Made by a program: the position numbers and the translations under genes. Shown here one piece after another: positions 1-6,155 of a stretch of 9,472 bases of DNA. The notes beneath the pieces were generated by a model, which saw only the letters and a program-made list of their open reading frames with translations, was not told where the DNA came from and ran no database searches. The stretch's first letter is position 1. Every line of letters begins with the position of its first letter. Source of the stretch: DSAR01 sp034437315 (GTDB taxonomy: Bacteria > Chloroflexota > Anaerolineae > B4-G1); the NCBI GenBank assembly GCA_034437315.1, contig DAOTUC010000085.1:1-9472 (forward strand). Direction: 5' to 3'.

Positions 1-6
1 CATCAT

Positions 7-103
7 AGACCCTAAAGGTTTTTGCGCTGGTTTTGATGGAAAAAGGTCATTGTTTAAGGCAAAAACGTTGTTTGCGCGGCCTTGAGCAAAACCTTTAGGG
101 TCT
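7..103. repeat. 97-bp inverted-repeat unit (possible dispersed intergenic element)
   Basis: The left arm is AGACCCTAAAGGTTTTTGC (7-25). The right arm, GCAAAACCTTTAGGGTCT (86-103), is its reverse complement apart from one missing A. An imperfect palindrome lies between them at 59-75 (GCAAA, central AACGTT, TTTGC). No coding sequence is evident inside. There are no obvious target-site duplications, although the left flank is only six bases long. It could be a short non-autonomous element, a genome-specific intergenic repeat, or a long-range RNA hairpin at the end of an upstream gene. The inverted repeat itself is certain; its nature is not. Confidence 0.6.
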
Positions 104-270
104 CGCCATGCGAAATCCCAGAGAACCAAGAATTTTACTGGATAGGCCCTAATATAGCACGGGGAACAGACAACGTCAAGAAATCGCTTATCTACAGGCG
201 GAGGTCACTGGAGGTTACATATGCAATTCAGCGTTTTGTCAATCAATCAGGCAGTGGGAGATAATTCCTA
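104..270. other. Non-coding spacer upstream of the AGPS-like gene
   Basis: This AT-richer stretch contains no RNA gene that I recognise and no convincing long reading frame. A 60-codon frame from TTG at 82 to 264 begins inside the inverted-repeat arm, has no Shine-Dalgarno sequence and resembles no known protein. The only translation-like signal is the short frame at 221-274, listed separately. Confidence 0.5.
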
Positions 271-274
271 TTGA
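221..274 (+). CDS. Possible 17-aa small peptide with a strong ribosome-binding site
   Basis: An ATG at 221 follows GGAGGT (210-215) with 5-nt spacing, which is better than the site of most genes in this window. It opens the frame MQFSVLSINQAVGDNSY and stops with TGA at 272-274, inside the -35 box of the next promoter. I recognise no homology. It could be a leader peptide, the remnant of a gene start, or chance. No convincing promoter is visible upstream (a TAATAT at 150-155 has no partner -35), and the stop falls before the predicted transcript start of the downstream gene, so classical attenuation by this peptide is unlikely. Low confidence. Confidence 0.15.
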   Translation: MQFSVLSINQAVGDNSY

Positions 275-285
275 CACCTGGTCAA
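271..285. promoter_or_regulatory. Candidate operator: TTGAC-N5-GTCAA palindrome over the -35 box
   Basis: TTGACACCTGGTCAA is a perfect 5-5-5 inverted repeat covering the -35 hexamer and the start of the spacer. A dimeric repressor bound here would block RNA polymerase. Half-sites of five bases can arise by chance and one of them coincides with the -35 consensus, so this is only a candidate. No regulator gene is adjacent. Confidence 0.3.
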
Positions 286-299
286 CAAGTGGATAAAAT
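271..299 (+). promoter_or_regulatory. Sigma-70-type promoter of the AGPS-like gene
   Basis: A perfect -35 TTGACA (271-276) is followed by a 17-nt spacer and the -10 TAAAAT (294-299), which is near-ideal geometry. The predicted transcript start is about 305-308. This makes the in-frame TTG at 271 and ATG at 298 unusable as starts, because they lie within the promoter. Confidence 0.7.
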
Positions 300-341
300 G
301 GAATTCGGAGTGCGCTGGCGTTGTAAAACGAACGATGGAAT

Positions 342-352
342 GGGAAGGAAGG
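342..352 (+). promoter_or_regulatory. Ribosome-binding site deciding the AGPS-like start
   Basis: The purine run GGGAAGGAAGG ends five bases before the GTG at 358. The competing ATG at 340 has no comparable upstream purine stretch, so GTG 358 is preferred. Confidence 0.55.
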
Positions 353-357
353 CAAGC

Positions 358-2052
358 GTGACAAATCGGCGGTGGTGGGGATGGGGAACAGCGGAGCAAA
401 TCCATTCACTTGAAGAATGGTCAAAACTTTGGCCTATGTTGCAAACGTGGCTTGAATTGGCCGACGAAACGGTGGAACGCGCAAACGCCCCCGTTTCATT
501 AGCAGATATCACACTGCGCCCGTCGCGCCTGGATGATCCGGTGCTCTCGTCCTTGCGGCGGTTGCTGGGAGATGAGGCAGTGCGCACCGACAAGCGCACG
601 CGGGTCGAACACGCCTATGGCAAATCCTACCGGGATCTGATCCGCCTGCGGGCCGGACTCGTGCCTCGACCGCCCGACGCCGTCGTCTACCCGGCCGATT
701 CCGGCCAGATCGCCTCGGTGTTGGCGTGGGCCGCCGATCGCGAGCTCATCGTCATTCCCTTTGGCGGGGGCAGCTCAACCCTCGGCGGGGTCGAGCCAAC
801 GACGGACGAACGGCCTACGATCACGTTGGACACCAGCGGGTTGAATCGGGTGTTGTCGGTCGACGCAATCTCACGCACGGCGCGCATCCAGTCCGGAGCG
901 ACGGGGCCGACGATTGAGCGCTACCTGAACTCGCGGGGCTTCACGCTGGGCCACTACCCGGAATCGTTTGAATTTTCCACCCTCGGCGGTTGGATCGCCG
1001 CCCGTTCAATCGGCCAAAATGGGATTGGTTACGGCACAATCGAACACATCGTGCAATCAATCCGCGCAGTTACCCCGATCGGCCTGATCGAGGCGAACAA
1101 TGCACCAGCGTCGGGCGTGGGCCCCAACCTGCTGGACATCCTGGTAGGTTCGGAGGGGGGGTATGGAATCATCACCGAAGCAGCCGCGAAGGTTTCCCCT
1201 GAGCCTGAGATGCGCGATTATCGGGGCGTCTTATTCCAGGGATTAAAGACCGGGGTTTCCGCCTTCCGGGATTTGATCCAAAACCAGGAGACACGCCCCT
1301 CACTGATCCGCCTCTCCGACACATTCGAGACAGCCTTCTACAACGGGTACAACGGGGCAAATCACGAGCAACAATGGTTGCGCAAGATCGTCGATCAAAT
1401 CGCTGAACGATATTTACAGCTCCAGGGCTTTGATTTCGCCCCTGCCAGCGACAACATCCTGATGTTATTGGGCTTTGAGGGACGCGCGGCGTGGGTAAAT
1501 CAACAATGGAGTCTGGCGATGAAAGTCTGCGGCGACCACAAGGGCGTCTCGGTGGGGCGAGGAATTGGGCAAGGCTGGTTGCGCGATCGCTACAGATGGC
1601 CCTATCTGCGGGACGCGCTGATCGAGCGGGGGGTGATGGTCTGCCGTTTGGAGACGACAGCCCCCTGGACGAAACTGATGGATGTCTACGAAACGACAAC
1701 GAGCGCCATCAAGGTCGCTATTTTGGCGACCGACGGCGGCCCGGGTTACGTAATGACGCGCGTCGCTTACGCCAACGAACACAGCGCCCTGCTGCGCTTC
1801 ATCTTCCTCGGCCGCCAGGCGGGCGACGGCCCCGACGTTAAATTGGTCCAATCCCAGGCCGTCAAACAAGCGGCGACCGAGGCGATTCTAAACGCCGGCG
1901 GCGCGTTGCCCTATTATCAACCGATCGGCTGCGCACACGCCCGTTGGGTCGAAAACGAGATGGGAGCGCTGGGAATCAAGGTGATTAGACACTTGAAACA
2001 AACCTTCGACCCAGGAAATGTCCTGAATGCCGGCATGTTGTCGCGATTGTAA
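358..2052 (+). CDS. FAD-linked oxidase, alkyl-DHAP synthase (AGPS) family, atypical active site
   Basis: This 564-aa protein belongs to the vanillyl-alcohol-oxidase/AGPS group of FAD enzymes. Family AGPS members exchange the acyl chain of acyl-DHAP for a fatty alcohol in ether-lipid synthesis; many bacterial relatives have unknown substrates. Visible signatures, numbered from GTG 358, are the N-terminal RRWWGWG near residue 5, the FAD-loop PFGGGSST (134-141), GHYPES (198-203), STLGGWIAARSIGQ (207-220), then GSEGGYGIITEA, RLSDTFET and a terminal FDPGNVLNAG. The usual C-terminal SHHHGVG is replaced by LPYYQPIG (517-524). The usual HxSHxY strand is replaced by TRVAYAN (467-473). FAD binding therefore looks intact while the substrate site is remodelled, so ether-lipid synthesis should not be assumed. 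The start is chosen from the promoter at 271-299 and the RBS at 342-352; ATG 340 is the alternative. No terminator is seen after the stop. Confidence 0.85.
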   Translation: MTNRRWWGWGTAEQIHSLEEWSKLWPMLQTWLELADETVERANAPVSLADITLRPSRLDDPVLSSLRRLLGDEAVRTDKRTRVEHAYGKSYRDLIRLRAGLVPRPPDAVVYPADSGQIASVLAWAADRELIVIPFGGGSSTLGGVEPTTDERPTITLDTSGLNRVLSVDAISRTARIQSGATGPTIERYLNSRGFTLGHYPESFEFSTLGGWIAARSIGQNGIGYGTIEHIVQSIRAVTPIGLIEANNAPASGVGPNLLDILVGSEGGYGIITEAAAKVSPEPEMRDYRGVLFQGLKTGVSAFRDLIQNQETRPSLIRLSDTFETAFYNGYNGANHEQQWLRKIVDQIAERYLQLQGFDFAPASDNILMLLGFEGRAAWVNQQWSLAMKVCGDHKGVSVGRGIGQGWLRDRYRWPYLRDALIERGVMVCRLETTAPWTKLMDVYETTTSAIKVAILATDGGPGYVMTRVAYANEHSALLRFIFLGRQAGDGPDVKLVQSQAVKQAATEAILNAGGALPYYQPIGCAHARWVENEMGALGIKVIRHLKQTFDPGNVLNAGMLSRL

Positions 2053-2131
2053 CCCCGGTTGATGATTGATCCCCAAACCGATCCGCGTCTGGCGAATGAA
2101 TCCCCCCCGATGTGCCCGTTATGGACAATGA

Positions 2132-2140
2132 TGGTATAAT
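2132..2140 (+). promoter_or_regulatory. Extended -10 promoter of the glycosyltransferase gene
   Basis: TG-G-TATAAT is a perfect extended -10 (TATAAT at 2135-2140). No good -35 hexamer is found 16-18 bp upstream, which an extended -10 can tolerate. Transcription would begin at about 2146-2150, directly before the ATG at 2151, giving a leaderless or nearly leaderless mRNA. The upstream in-frame GTG 2112 and ATG 2121 would then lie outside the transcript. Confidence 0.55.
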
Positions 2141-2150
2141 AAACGGCGAT

Positions 2151-2840
2151 ATGGGCGCACCTGATTTTTCCACCCTGGCCCTCATCCCGGCCTGGAACGA
2201 GGAGACGCGCATCGCGCCAATCGTGGAGGCGACGCGCGCCCACCTGCCGGTCCTGGTCGTGGACGATGGGTCCACCGACGAGACGACGGCTGTCGCGAAA
2301 CGTTTTGGCGCAACCGTGCTCCGCCACCCAAAGAATCGGGGCAAGGGCGTCGCGCTGGCGACCGGTTTCTCCTGGGCGATGGCGCAGGGATACGACGCCG
2401 TCATCACCCTGGACGCCGACGGGCAACACGACCCGGATGAAATCCCCACGTTCATCCAGGCCTACGAACAGGGCCTGGGCGAGCTCATCATCGGGCGCAG
2501 AGACTTCAGCCAGATGCCCTTCCCCCGGCGCTACACCAATCCCCTATTCGGCGCCCGGTTGCTCTCGTGGGCCCTGAAAGCGCCGATCCACGACAGCCAA
2601 AGCGGTTACCGGTTGTACGGCCGGCCGCTCCTGGACGAGTTGGCGTTGACGACCGCGCGCTTCGAGTGGGAAGTAGAGGTCATCATCCACGCGGTGCGCC
2701 TGGGTCTGCGCATCGGCTGGGTCGACATCCGCACAATCTACGACGTGGGGGAAGTGAGCTATTTCCACCCGCTGAGGGATTCAGCCCGCTTCCTGAACAT
2801 GGTATGGCGCGCGTGGCGCTGGAGACGAACCACCCGCTGA
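2151..2840 (+). CDS. Family 2 glycosyltransferase (DPM1/DPG-synthase-like)
   Basis: This is a 229-aa GT-A-fold transferase. Relatives move a sugar from a nucleotide donor (GDP-mannose or UDP-glucose type) to a polyprenyl phosphate or lipid at the inner face of the membrane. Motifs from ATG 2151 are IPAWNEE (12-18), the nucleotide-binding VVDDGSTDET (36-45), NRGKG (62-66), the metal-binding LDADGQHDPDE (87-97, DxD at D88/D90), GRRD (115-118) and the group hallmark DSQSGYR (148-154). It ends in an Arg/Trp-rich basic segment, WRAWRWRRTTR, and has no transmembrane helix, so it is probably peripheral. There is no Shine-Dalgarno before ATG 2151; this start is favoured because the promoter lies just upstream and the protein then begins right at the fold. 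Donor and acceptor cannot be read from sequence. A hairpin terminator follows. Confidence 0.88.
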   Translation: MGAPDFSTLALIPAWNEETRIAPIVEATRAHLPVLVVDDGSTDETTAVAKRFGATVLRHPKNRGKGVALATGFSWAMAQGYDAVITLDADGQHDPDEIPTFIQAYEQGLGELIIGRRDFSQMPFPRRYTNPLFGARLLSWALKAPIHDSQSGYRLYGRPLLDELALTTARFEWEVEVIIHAVRLGLRIGWVDIRTIYDVGEVSYFHPLRDSARFLNMVWRAWRWRRTTR

Positions 2841-2866
2841 CCCTCCCCTTCCCCATAAGCTCACTC

Positions 2867-2900
2867 AGCCGGACGACGAAGTCGGTCGGCTTTTCATTTT
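2867..2900 (+). terminator. Rho-independent terminator after the glycosyltransferase gene
   Basis: AGCCGGACGAC (2867-2877), loop GAA, and GTCGGTCGGCT (2881-2891) form an 11-position stem with one G-T wobble and one A-G mismatch. The T-rich tract TTTCATTTT follows (2892-2900). The tract runs straight into the -35 region of the next promoter, so one transcript ends where the next begins. Confidence 0.7.
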
Positions 2901-2926
2901 GCAATCGCCCCGCCGCCTGATATAAT
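2899..2926 (+). promoter_or_regulatory. Extended -10 promoter of the PBP gene
   Basis: TTGCAA (2899-2904), a 16-nt spacer, and TATAAT (2921-2926) preceded by TGA (2918-2920) form an extended -10 promoter. The predicted start is about 2933. The most upstream in-frame ATG (2925) overlaps the -10 box, so it cannot be the translation start of this transcript. Confidence 0.65.
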
Positions 2927-2974
2927 GGGCCGCGCGTGGAACGTCACGCCTCTGTACGCCGTCTTGTATGTGAT

Positions 2975-2979
2975 GAGGT
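2975..2979 (+). promoter_or_regulatory. Ribosome-binding site deciding the PBP start
   Basis: GAGGT is followed by a 5-nt spacer and ATG 2985. It favours this start over the in-frame GTG 2970 and ATG 2973, and gives a 5' UTR of roughly 50 nt from the promoter above. Confidence 0.55.
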
Positions 2980-2984
2980 CACTT

Positions 2985-5900
2985 ATGCCGGAAGACAAAC
3001 GATCAAACGAACGATCAAACGAATGGGACGCTCAACGGCGGAAGGCCGGCGAGAGGGAGAGAGACAAGGGCAGGGCGCGCCGCCCCCAATACGTCCAGCC
3101 GTCCCACCCCACCCCTTCGCTGGAAGATACCCAACCGACGCCGGCTATCTCGCCGGACGAGATCGAGACCGGCGAGATCCCGGGCACGCTGGGGAATCCA
3201 ACGGTCGCGATGCCGCGGACGCCGACCGGGGCGACGCCGACGGCCGACCTGCCGCGCCCCATCCCGCCGCCTCAGCGCCCCGGCTACGTCCCCCCGCCCA
3301 GGGCGGGCACAGGCCTGGCCCAGAGGCCGACCCAGGGGCCAGCGTCCCCAGCGCGCGAACCCCGCAACTGGGGGCAAATAGCGCTCAAGGGGCTGTTCAT
3401 CACCGCGCTATCGGTGGCGCTCATCTTCTTCCTGGGCGTGGGGGCCGCCATCGTGGGCTACATCGCGATCGCCCGCCAACTCCCGCCGCCAGAGGCGCTG
3501 ACCTCCCGCCAGACCACCTTCGTCAGCAGCAAGATTTTGGACCGGGAGGGCCGTCTGCTCTACGAAGTGATGGACCCCCACGGCGGGCGGCGCACGCGCG
3601 TCTCGTTGAGCGAAATATCCCCCCACGTCATCCAGGCGACCATCGCGACCGAGGACCGTAATTTCTACGCCCATCCGGGATTCGACCCCATCGCCATCAT
3701 CCGCGCCATTTACTACAATGTATCGGAGGGCGAGATCGTCTCCGGGGGCAGCACGATTCCCCAACAGGTCGCCCGCAATCTCCTATTGGAACCGGAGGAG
3801 CGCATCCAGCAGACGGCCTGGCGAAAGACGAAGGAGATCGTCCTGGCAGCCGAGCTGATGCGCACTTACACGGATCGAAACGTCATCCTGGAGATCTACC
3901 TGAACGAGAACAACTACGGCAATCTGGCCTACGGCATCCAGGCGGCCGCCGAGACCTACTTCGGCGTCGACGCGGACGAGTTGACGTTGGGGCAAGCGGC
4001 CTTCCTGGCCGGCCTCCCCCAGTCTCCGGTGACGTATGATCCCTTCGCCGGGGGGCTGGATATGGCGCTCAGGCGTCAAGAGAACGTCCTGTCGCTGATG
4101 GTCGAGGATGGCTATATCAACAATACCGAAAAAGCGCTGGCTATGGCGGAGATCGGCGAGTACACGTTCAAAGCGCCGCGCATCGAGCTGGGTTTCGCGC
4201 CCCACTTCGTGGTCTACGCTCGGCAGCAGATCGAGGCCCAATACGGCCCCGAGGCGCTCTACCAGAACGAAGAGGGGAAAAGTTTGCGCATCTACACCAC
4301 CCTCGACCGGCGTTTGCAACGTCTGGCCGAACAGGCGGTCCGTGAGGGTGTGGAAGCCCTGGCAGAGCGCAACGCCACCAACAGCGCGCTGGTCGCCATC
4401 GACCCGGCGACCGGACATCTGCTGGCGATGGTTGGTTCGGTCGATTTTCACAACGACGAGATCGACGGGCAGGTCAACGTCGCCCTGCGCTGCCGGCAAC
4501 CGGGCTCCGCCATCAAACCATTCACCTACATCGCCGCCTTCGAGAAGGGCTGGACCCCCGCCACCATCCTGTGGGACGTGCGGACCGAATTTCCCGACGG
4601 GGCCAATCCGCCTTACGTCCCGGTCAACTTCGACGGCAAGTACCACGGGCCGATGTCGGTACGCAAGGCGCTGGCTAATTCATATAACGTGCCGGCGGTG
4701 GAGACGCTCCAATTCGTGGGCGTCGAGGGCTTGCTGGACATCAGTGAGCGGTTAGGCGTCCAATCGCTGGTATATCCCCAGGCGCATTGCCCGGACTATC
4801 CCTACGATCACCCGCCTTACTACGGCCTGTCGCTCACGTTAGGCGGCGGGGAGGCCAAGCTTTTGGAGATGACGGGCGCTTTCGCCGCCATGGCCAACCA
4901 GGGCGTGAGAATGCCGGTCAACCCCATCCTGCGCATTGAGGACAGCCAGGGCAACGTCCTGATCGATCACGCGCAGACCGAGGGGGAACAGGTGATTTCG
5001 CCCGAACACGCCTATCTGATCACCCACATCCTTTCCGACGAGCAGGCCCGTTGCGTGGAGTTTCGCTGCCCCAGCTTGCTGGCGCTTTCCCGCCCGGCGG
5101 CGGCCAAGACCGGCACCACGAACGATTTCCGGGACGCGCTGACGATCGGTTATACGCCGGATCTGGCGACCGGCGTCTGGGTGGGCAATTCTGATAACTC
5201 GCCGATGAACAACGTAGCCGGCGCAGGGGGCGCCGGTCCCATCTGGCACAATTTTATGGAAGCAGCGCACGCCGATTGGCCGGTGCGCGAGTTCGAGCGC
5301 CCGCCGGACGTCAAAACATACGAGGTCTGCACCGATTCGGGCGCCCAGCCGAGCAAATACTGCCCCCGTCGTCAGCGAGAACTGTTCGCCGTCGACCAAC
5401 CCCCGCCCGGCGAGGAGAACGACTGGTACCAGATGGTGCGGATCGATCAGGCCACGGGGTTGTTGGCCAACGAACTCTGCCCCAACCAGGTTCGGGAGCA
5501 GGTGATGGTCGTCATTCGGGATGAACGGGGACGCACGTGGGCCCAGGCGCATCCTGAATACTTCGGGGATTTCCCCCTGGCGCCGGTCCAGTATTGCAAC
5601 GAGAGCGCCGGCTATGCGCAGGTCTTCATCAGCTCGCCGGCCCCGGGCAGCCCCGTCGAAGGCGTGACGCCGGTGATAGGAACCGTTCAACTGCCCGGTT
5701 TCGAGAAATACGAGGTCTGGTACGGCGTGGGAGAAAATCCAGATCGATGGGATGGTTGGATCAGCGGGCCGCATCTGGCCCAGGTGACCGATGGGCTATT
5801 GACTGAGTGGAACGTCGCCGGCCTGCCGCCCGGGCCTTACACCTTGCTCGTGCGGGCCTTCAGTCGAGAGCGGGATCCGGTCGAAGCGCGGACGACCGTC

Positions 5901-6155
5901 TTCGTGGCAGCTCCACCAGCGTCGCCCACTACAGCGGCGACGGCGACGCCGTCCCCCTTCCCGACGTTGACGCTGACGCCCATCCCCAACCCCAGCGCGA
6001 CAGCGACGCCCCACCCCACCCTTACGCCTTTGCCGACAGCGACGTCCACTATGACGCCCACCGCATCGCCCACTGCGCCGCCCACGATGACGCCAACGGC
6101 GACGCCCATCATATCGCCCACCGCGACGGTCACAGAGACAGCGTCCAACAGGTGA
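2985..6155 (+). CDS. Class A penicillin-binding protein (glycosyltransferase-transpeptidase) with Thr/Pro-rich tail
   Basis: This 1056-aa bifunctional peptidoglycan synthase polymerises lipid II and cross-links stem peptides outside the membrane. Order of parts from ATG 2985: a charged then Pro-rich cytosolic region (1-130); one membrane helix (about 132-162); a GT51 domain with ATEDRNFYAHPG (catalytic Glu223), GGSTIPQQ and RKTKE (second Glu284); and a transpeptidase with SAIK (Ser508, Lys511), SYN (566-568) and KTGTT (708-712). All catalytic residues are present. Next come Cys-containing segments (CTDSG, KYCP, ELCP, QYCNES), a beta-sandwich-like domain (about 878-974) and an 80-residue Thr/Pro/Ala tail (about 975-1056). 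The protein is longer than most PBP1A-type enzymes because of both ends. The gene has its own promoter and RBS, and its last 26 bp overlap the convergent acetyltransferase gene. It resembles PBP1A, but I give no symbol because paralogues are common. Confidence 0.95.
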   Translation: MPEDKRSNERSNEWDAQRRKAGERERDKGRARRPQYVQPSHPTPSLEDTQPTPAISPDEIETGEIPGTLGNPTVAMPRTPTGATPTADLPRPIPPPQRPGYVPPPRAGTGLAQRPTQGPASPAREPRNWGQIALKGLFITALSVALIFFLGVGAAIVGYIAIARQLPPPEALTSRQTTFVSSKILDREGRLLYEVMDPHGGRRTRVSLSEISPHVIQATIATEDRNFYAHPGFDPIAIIRAIYYNVSEGEIVSGGSTIPQQVARNLLLEPEERIQQTAWRKTKEIVLAAELMRTYTDRNVILEIYLNENNYGNLAYGIQAAAETYFGVDADELTLGQAAFLAGLPQSPVTYDPFAGGLDMALRRQENVLSLMVEDGYINNTEKALAMAEIGEYTFKAPRIELGFAPHFVVYARQQIEAQYGPEALYQNEEGKSLRIYTTLDRRLQRLAEQAVREGVEALAERNATNSALVAIDPATGHLLAMVGSVDFHNDEIDGQVNVALRCRQPGSAIKPFTYIAAFEKGWTPATILWDVRTEFPDGANPPYVPVNFDGKYHGPMSVRKALANSYNVPAVETLQFVGVEGLLDISERLGVQSLVYPQAHCPDYPYDHPPYYGLSLTLGGGEAKLLEMTGAFAAMANQGVRMPVNPILRIEDSQGNVLIDHAQTEGEQVISPEHAYLITHILSDEQARCVEFRCPSLLALSRPAAAKTGTTNDFRDALTIGYTPDLATGVWVGNSDNSPMNNVAGAGGAGPIWHNFMEAAHADWPVREFERPPDVKTYEVCTDSGAQPSKYCPRRQRELFAVDQPPPGEENDWYQMVRIDQATGLLANELCPNQVREQVMVVIRDERGRTWAQAHPEYFGDFPLAPVQYCNESAGYAQVFISSPAPGSPVEGVTPVIGTVQLPGFEKYEVWYGVGENPDRWDGWISGPHLAQVTDGLLTEWNVAGLPPGPYTLLVRAFSRERDPVEARTTVFVAAPPASPTTAATATPSPFPTLTLTPIPNPSATATPHPTLTPLPTATSTMTPTASPTAPPTMTPTATPIISPTATVTETASNR
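3001..3024. repeat. 12-bp tandem duplication in the PBP N-terminus
   Basis: GATCAAACGAAC (3001-3012) is repeated as GATCAAACGAAT (3013-3024). In the protein this gives RSNE-RSNE within the charged cytosolic head. It keeps the frame and looks like a small slippage duplication in disordered sequence. Confidence 0.7.
5907..6152. repeat. Low-complexity DNA encoding the Thr/Pro/Ala tail of the PBP
   Basis: The segment is built from recurring ACGCC, GCGACG, CCGAC and CCCAC units encoding TPT, TAT and SPT patterns. Its periodicity also keeps other frames open on both strands, including Val/Gly-rich minus-strand frames that are not genes. Length variation between strains would be expected. In the protein it should be an extended, disordered and possibly glycosylated stalk outside the membrane. 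Confidence 0.75.

Noticed and set aside
82..264. A 60-codon plus-strand frame starting with TTG
   Set aside because: It starts within the arm of the inverted repeat, has no ribosome-binding site, has a composition unlike the real genes and matches no family I know.
271..357. Longer N-terminus of the AGPS-like protein from TTG 271 or ATG 298
   Set aside because: TTG 271 is the -35 box and ATG 298 overlaps the -10 box of a near-consensus promoter; the family signature RRWWGWG begins just after GTG 358.
2056..2079. CGGTT...AACCG hairpin after the AGPS-like gene as a terminator
   Set aside because: The 5-bp stem has a 14-nt loop and no T-tract follows.
2925..2984. N-terminal extension of the PBP from ATG 2925
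   Set aside because: The ATG is part of the TATAATG promoter element, so it lies upstream of the predicted transcript start; ATG 2985 has an RBS.
358..6155. An envelope-lipid operon made of oxidase, glycosyltransferase and PBP
   Set aside because: Each gene has its own promoter, a terminator separates the last two, and nothing in the proteins points to one shared pathway.
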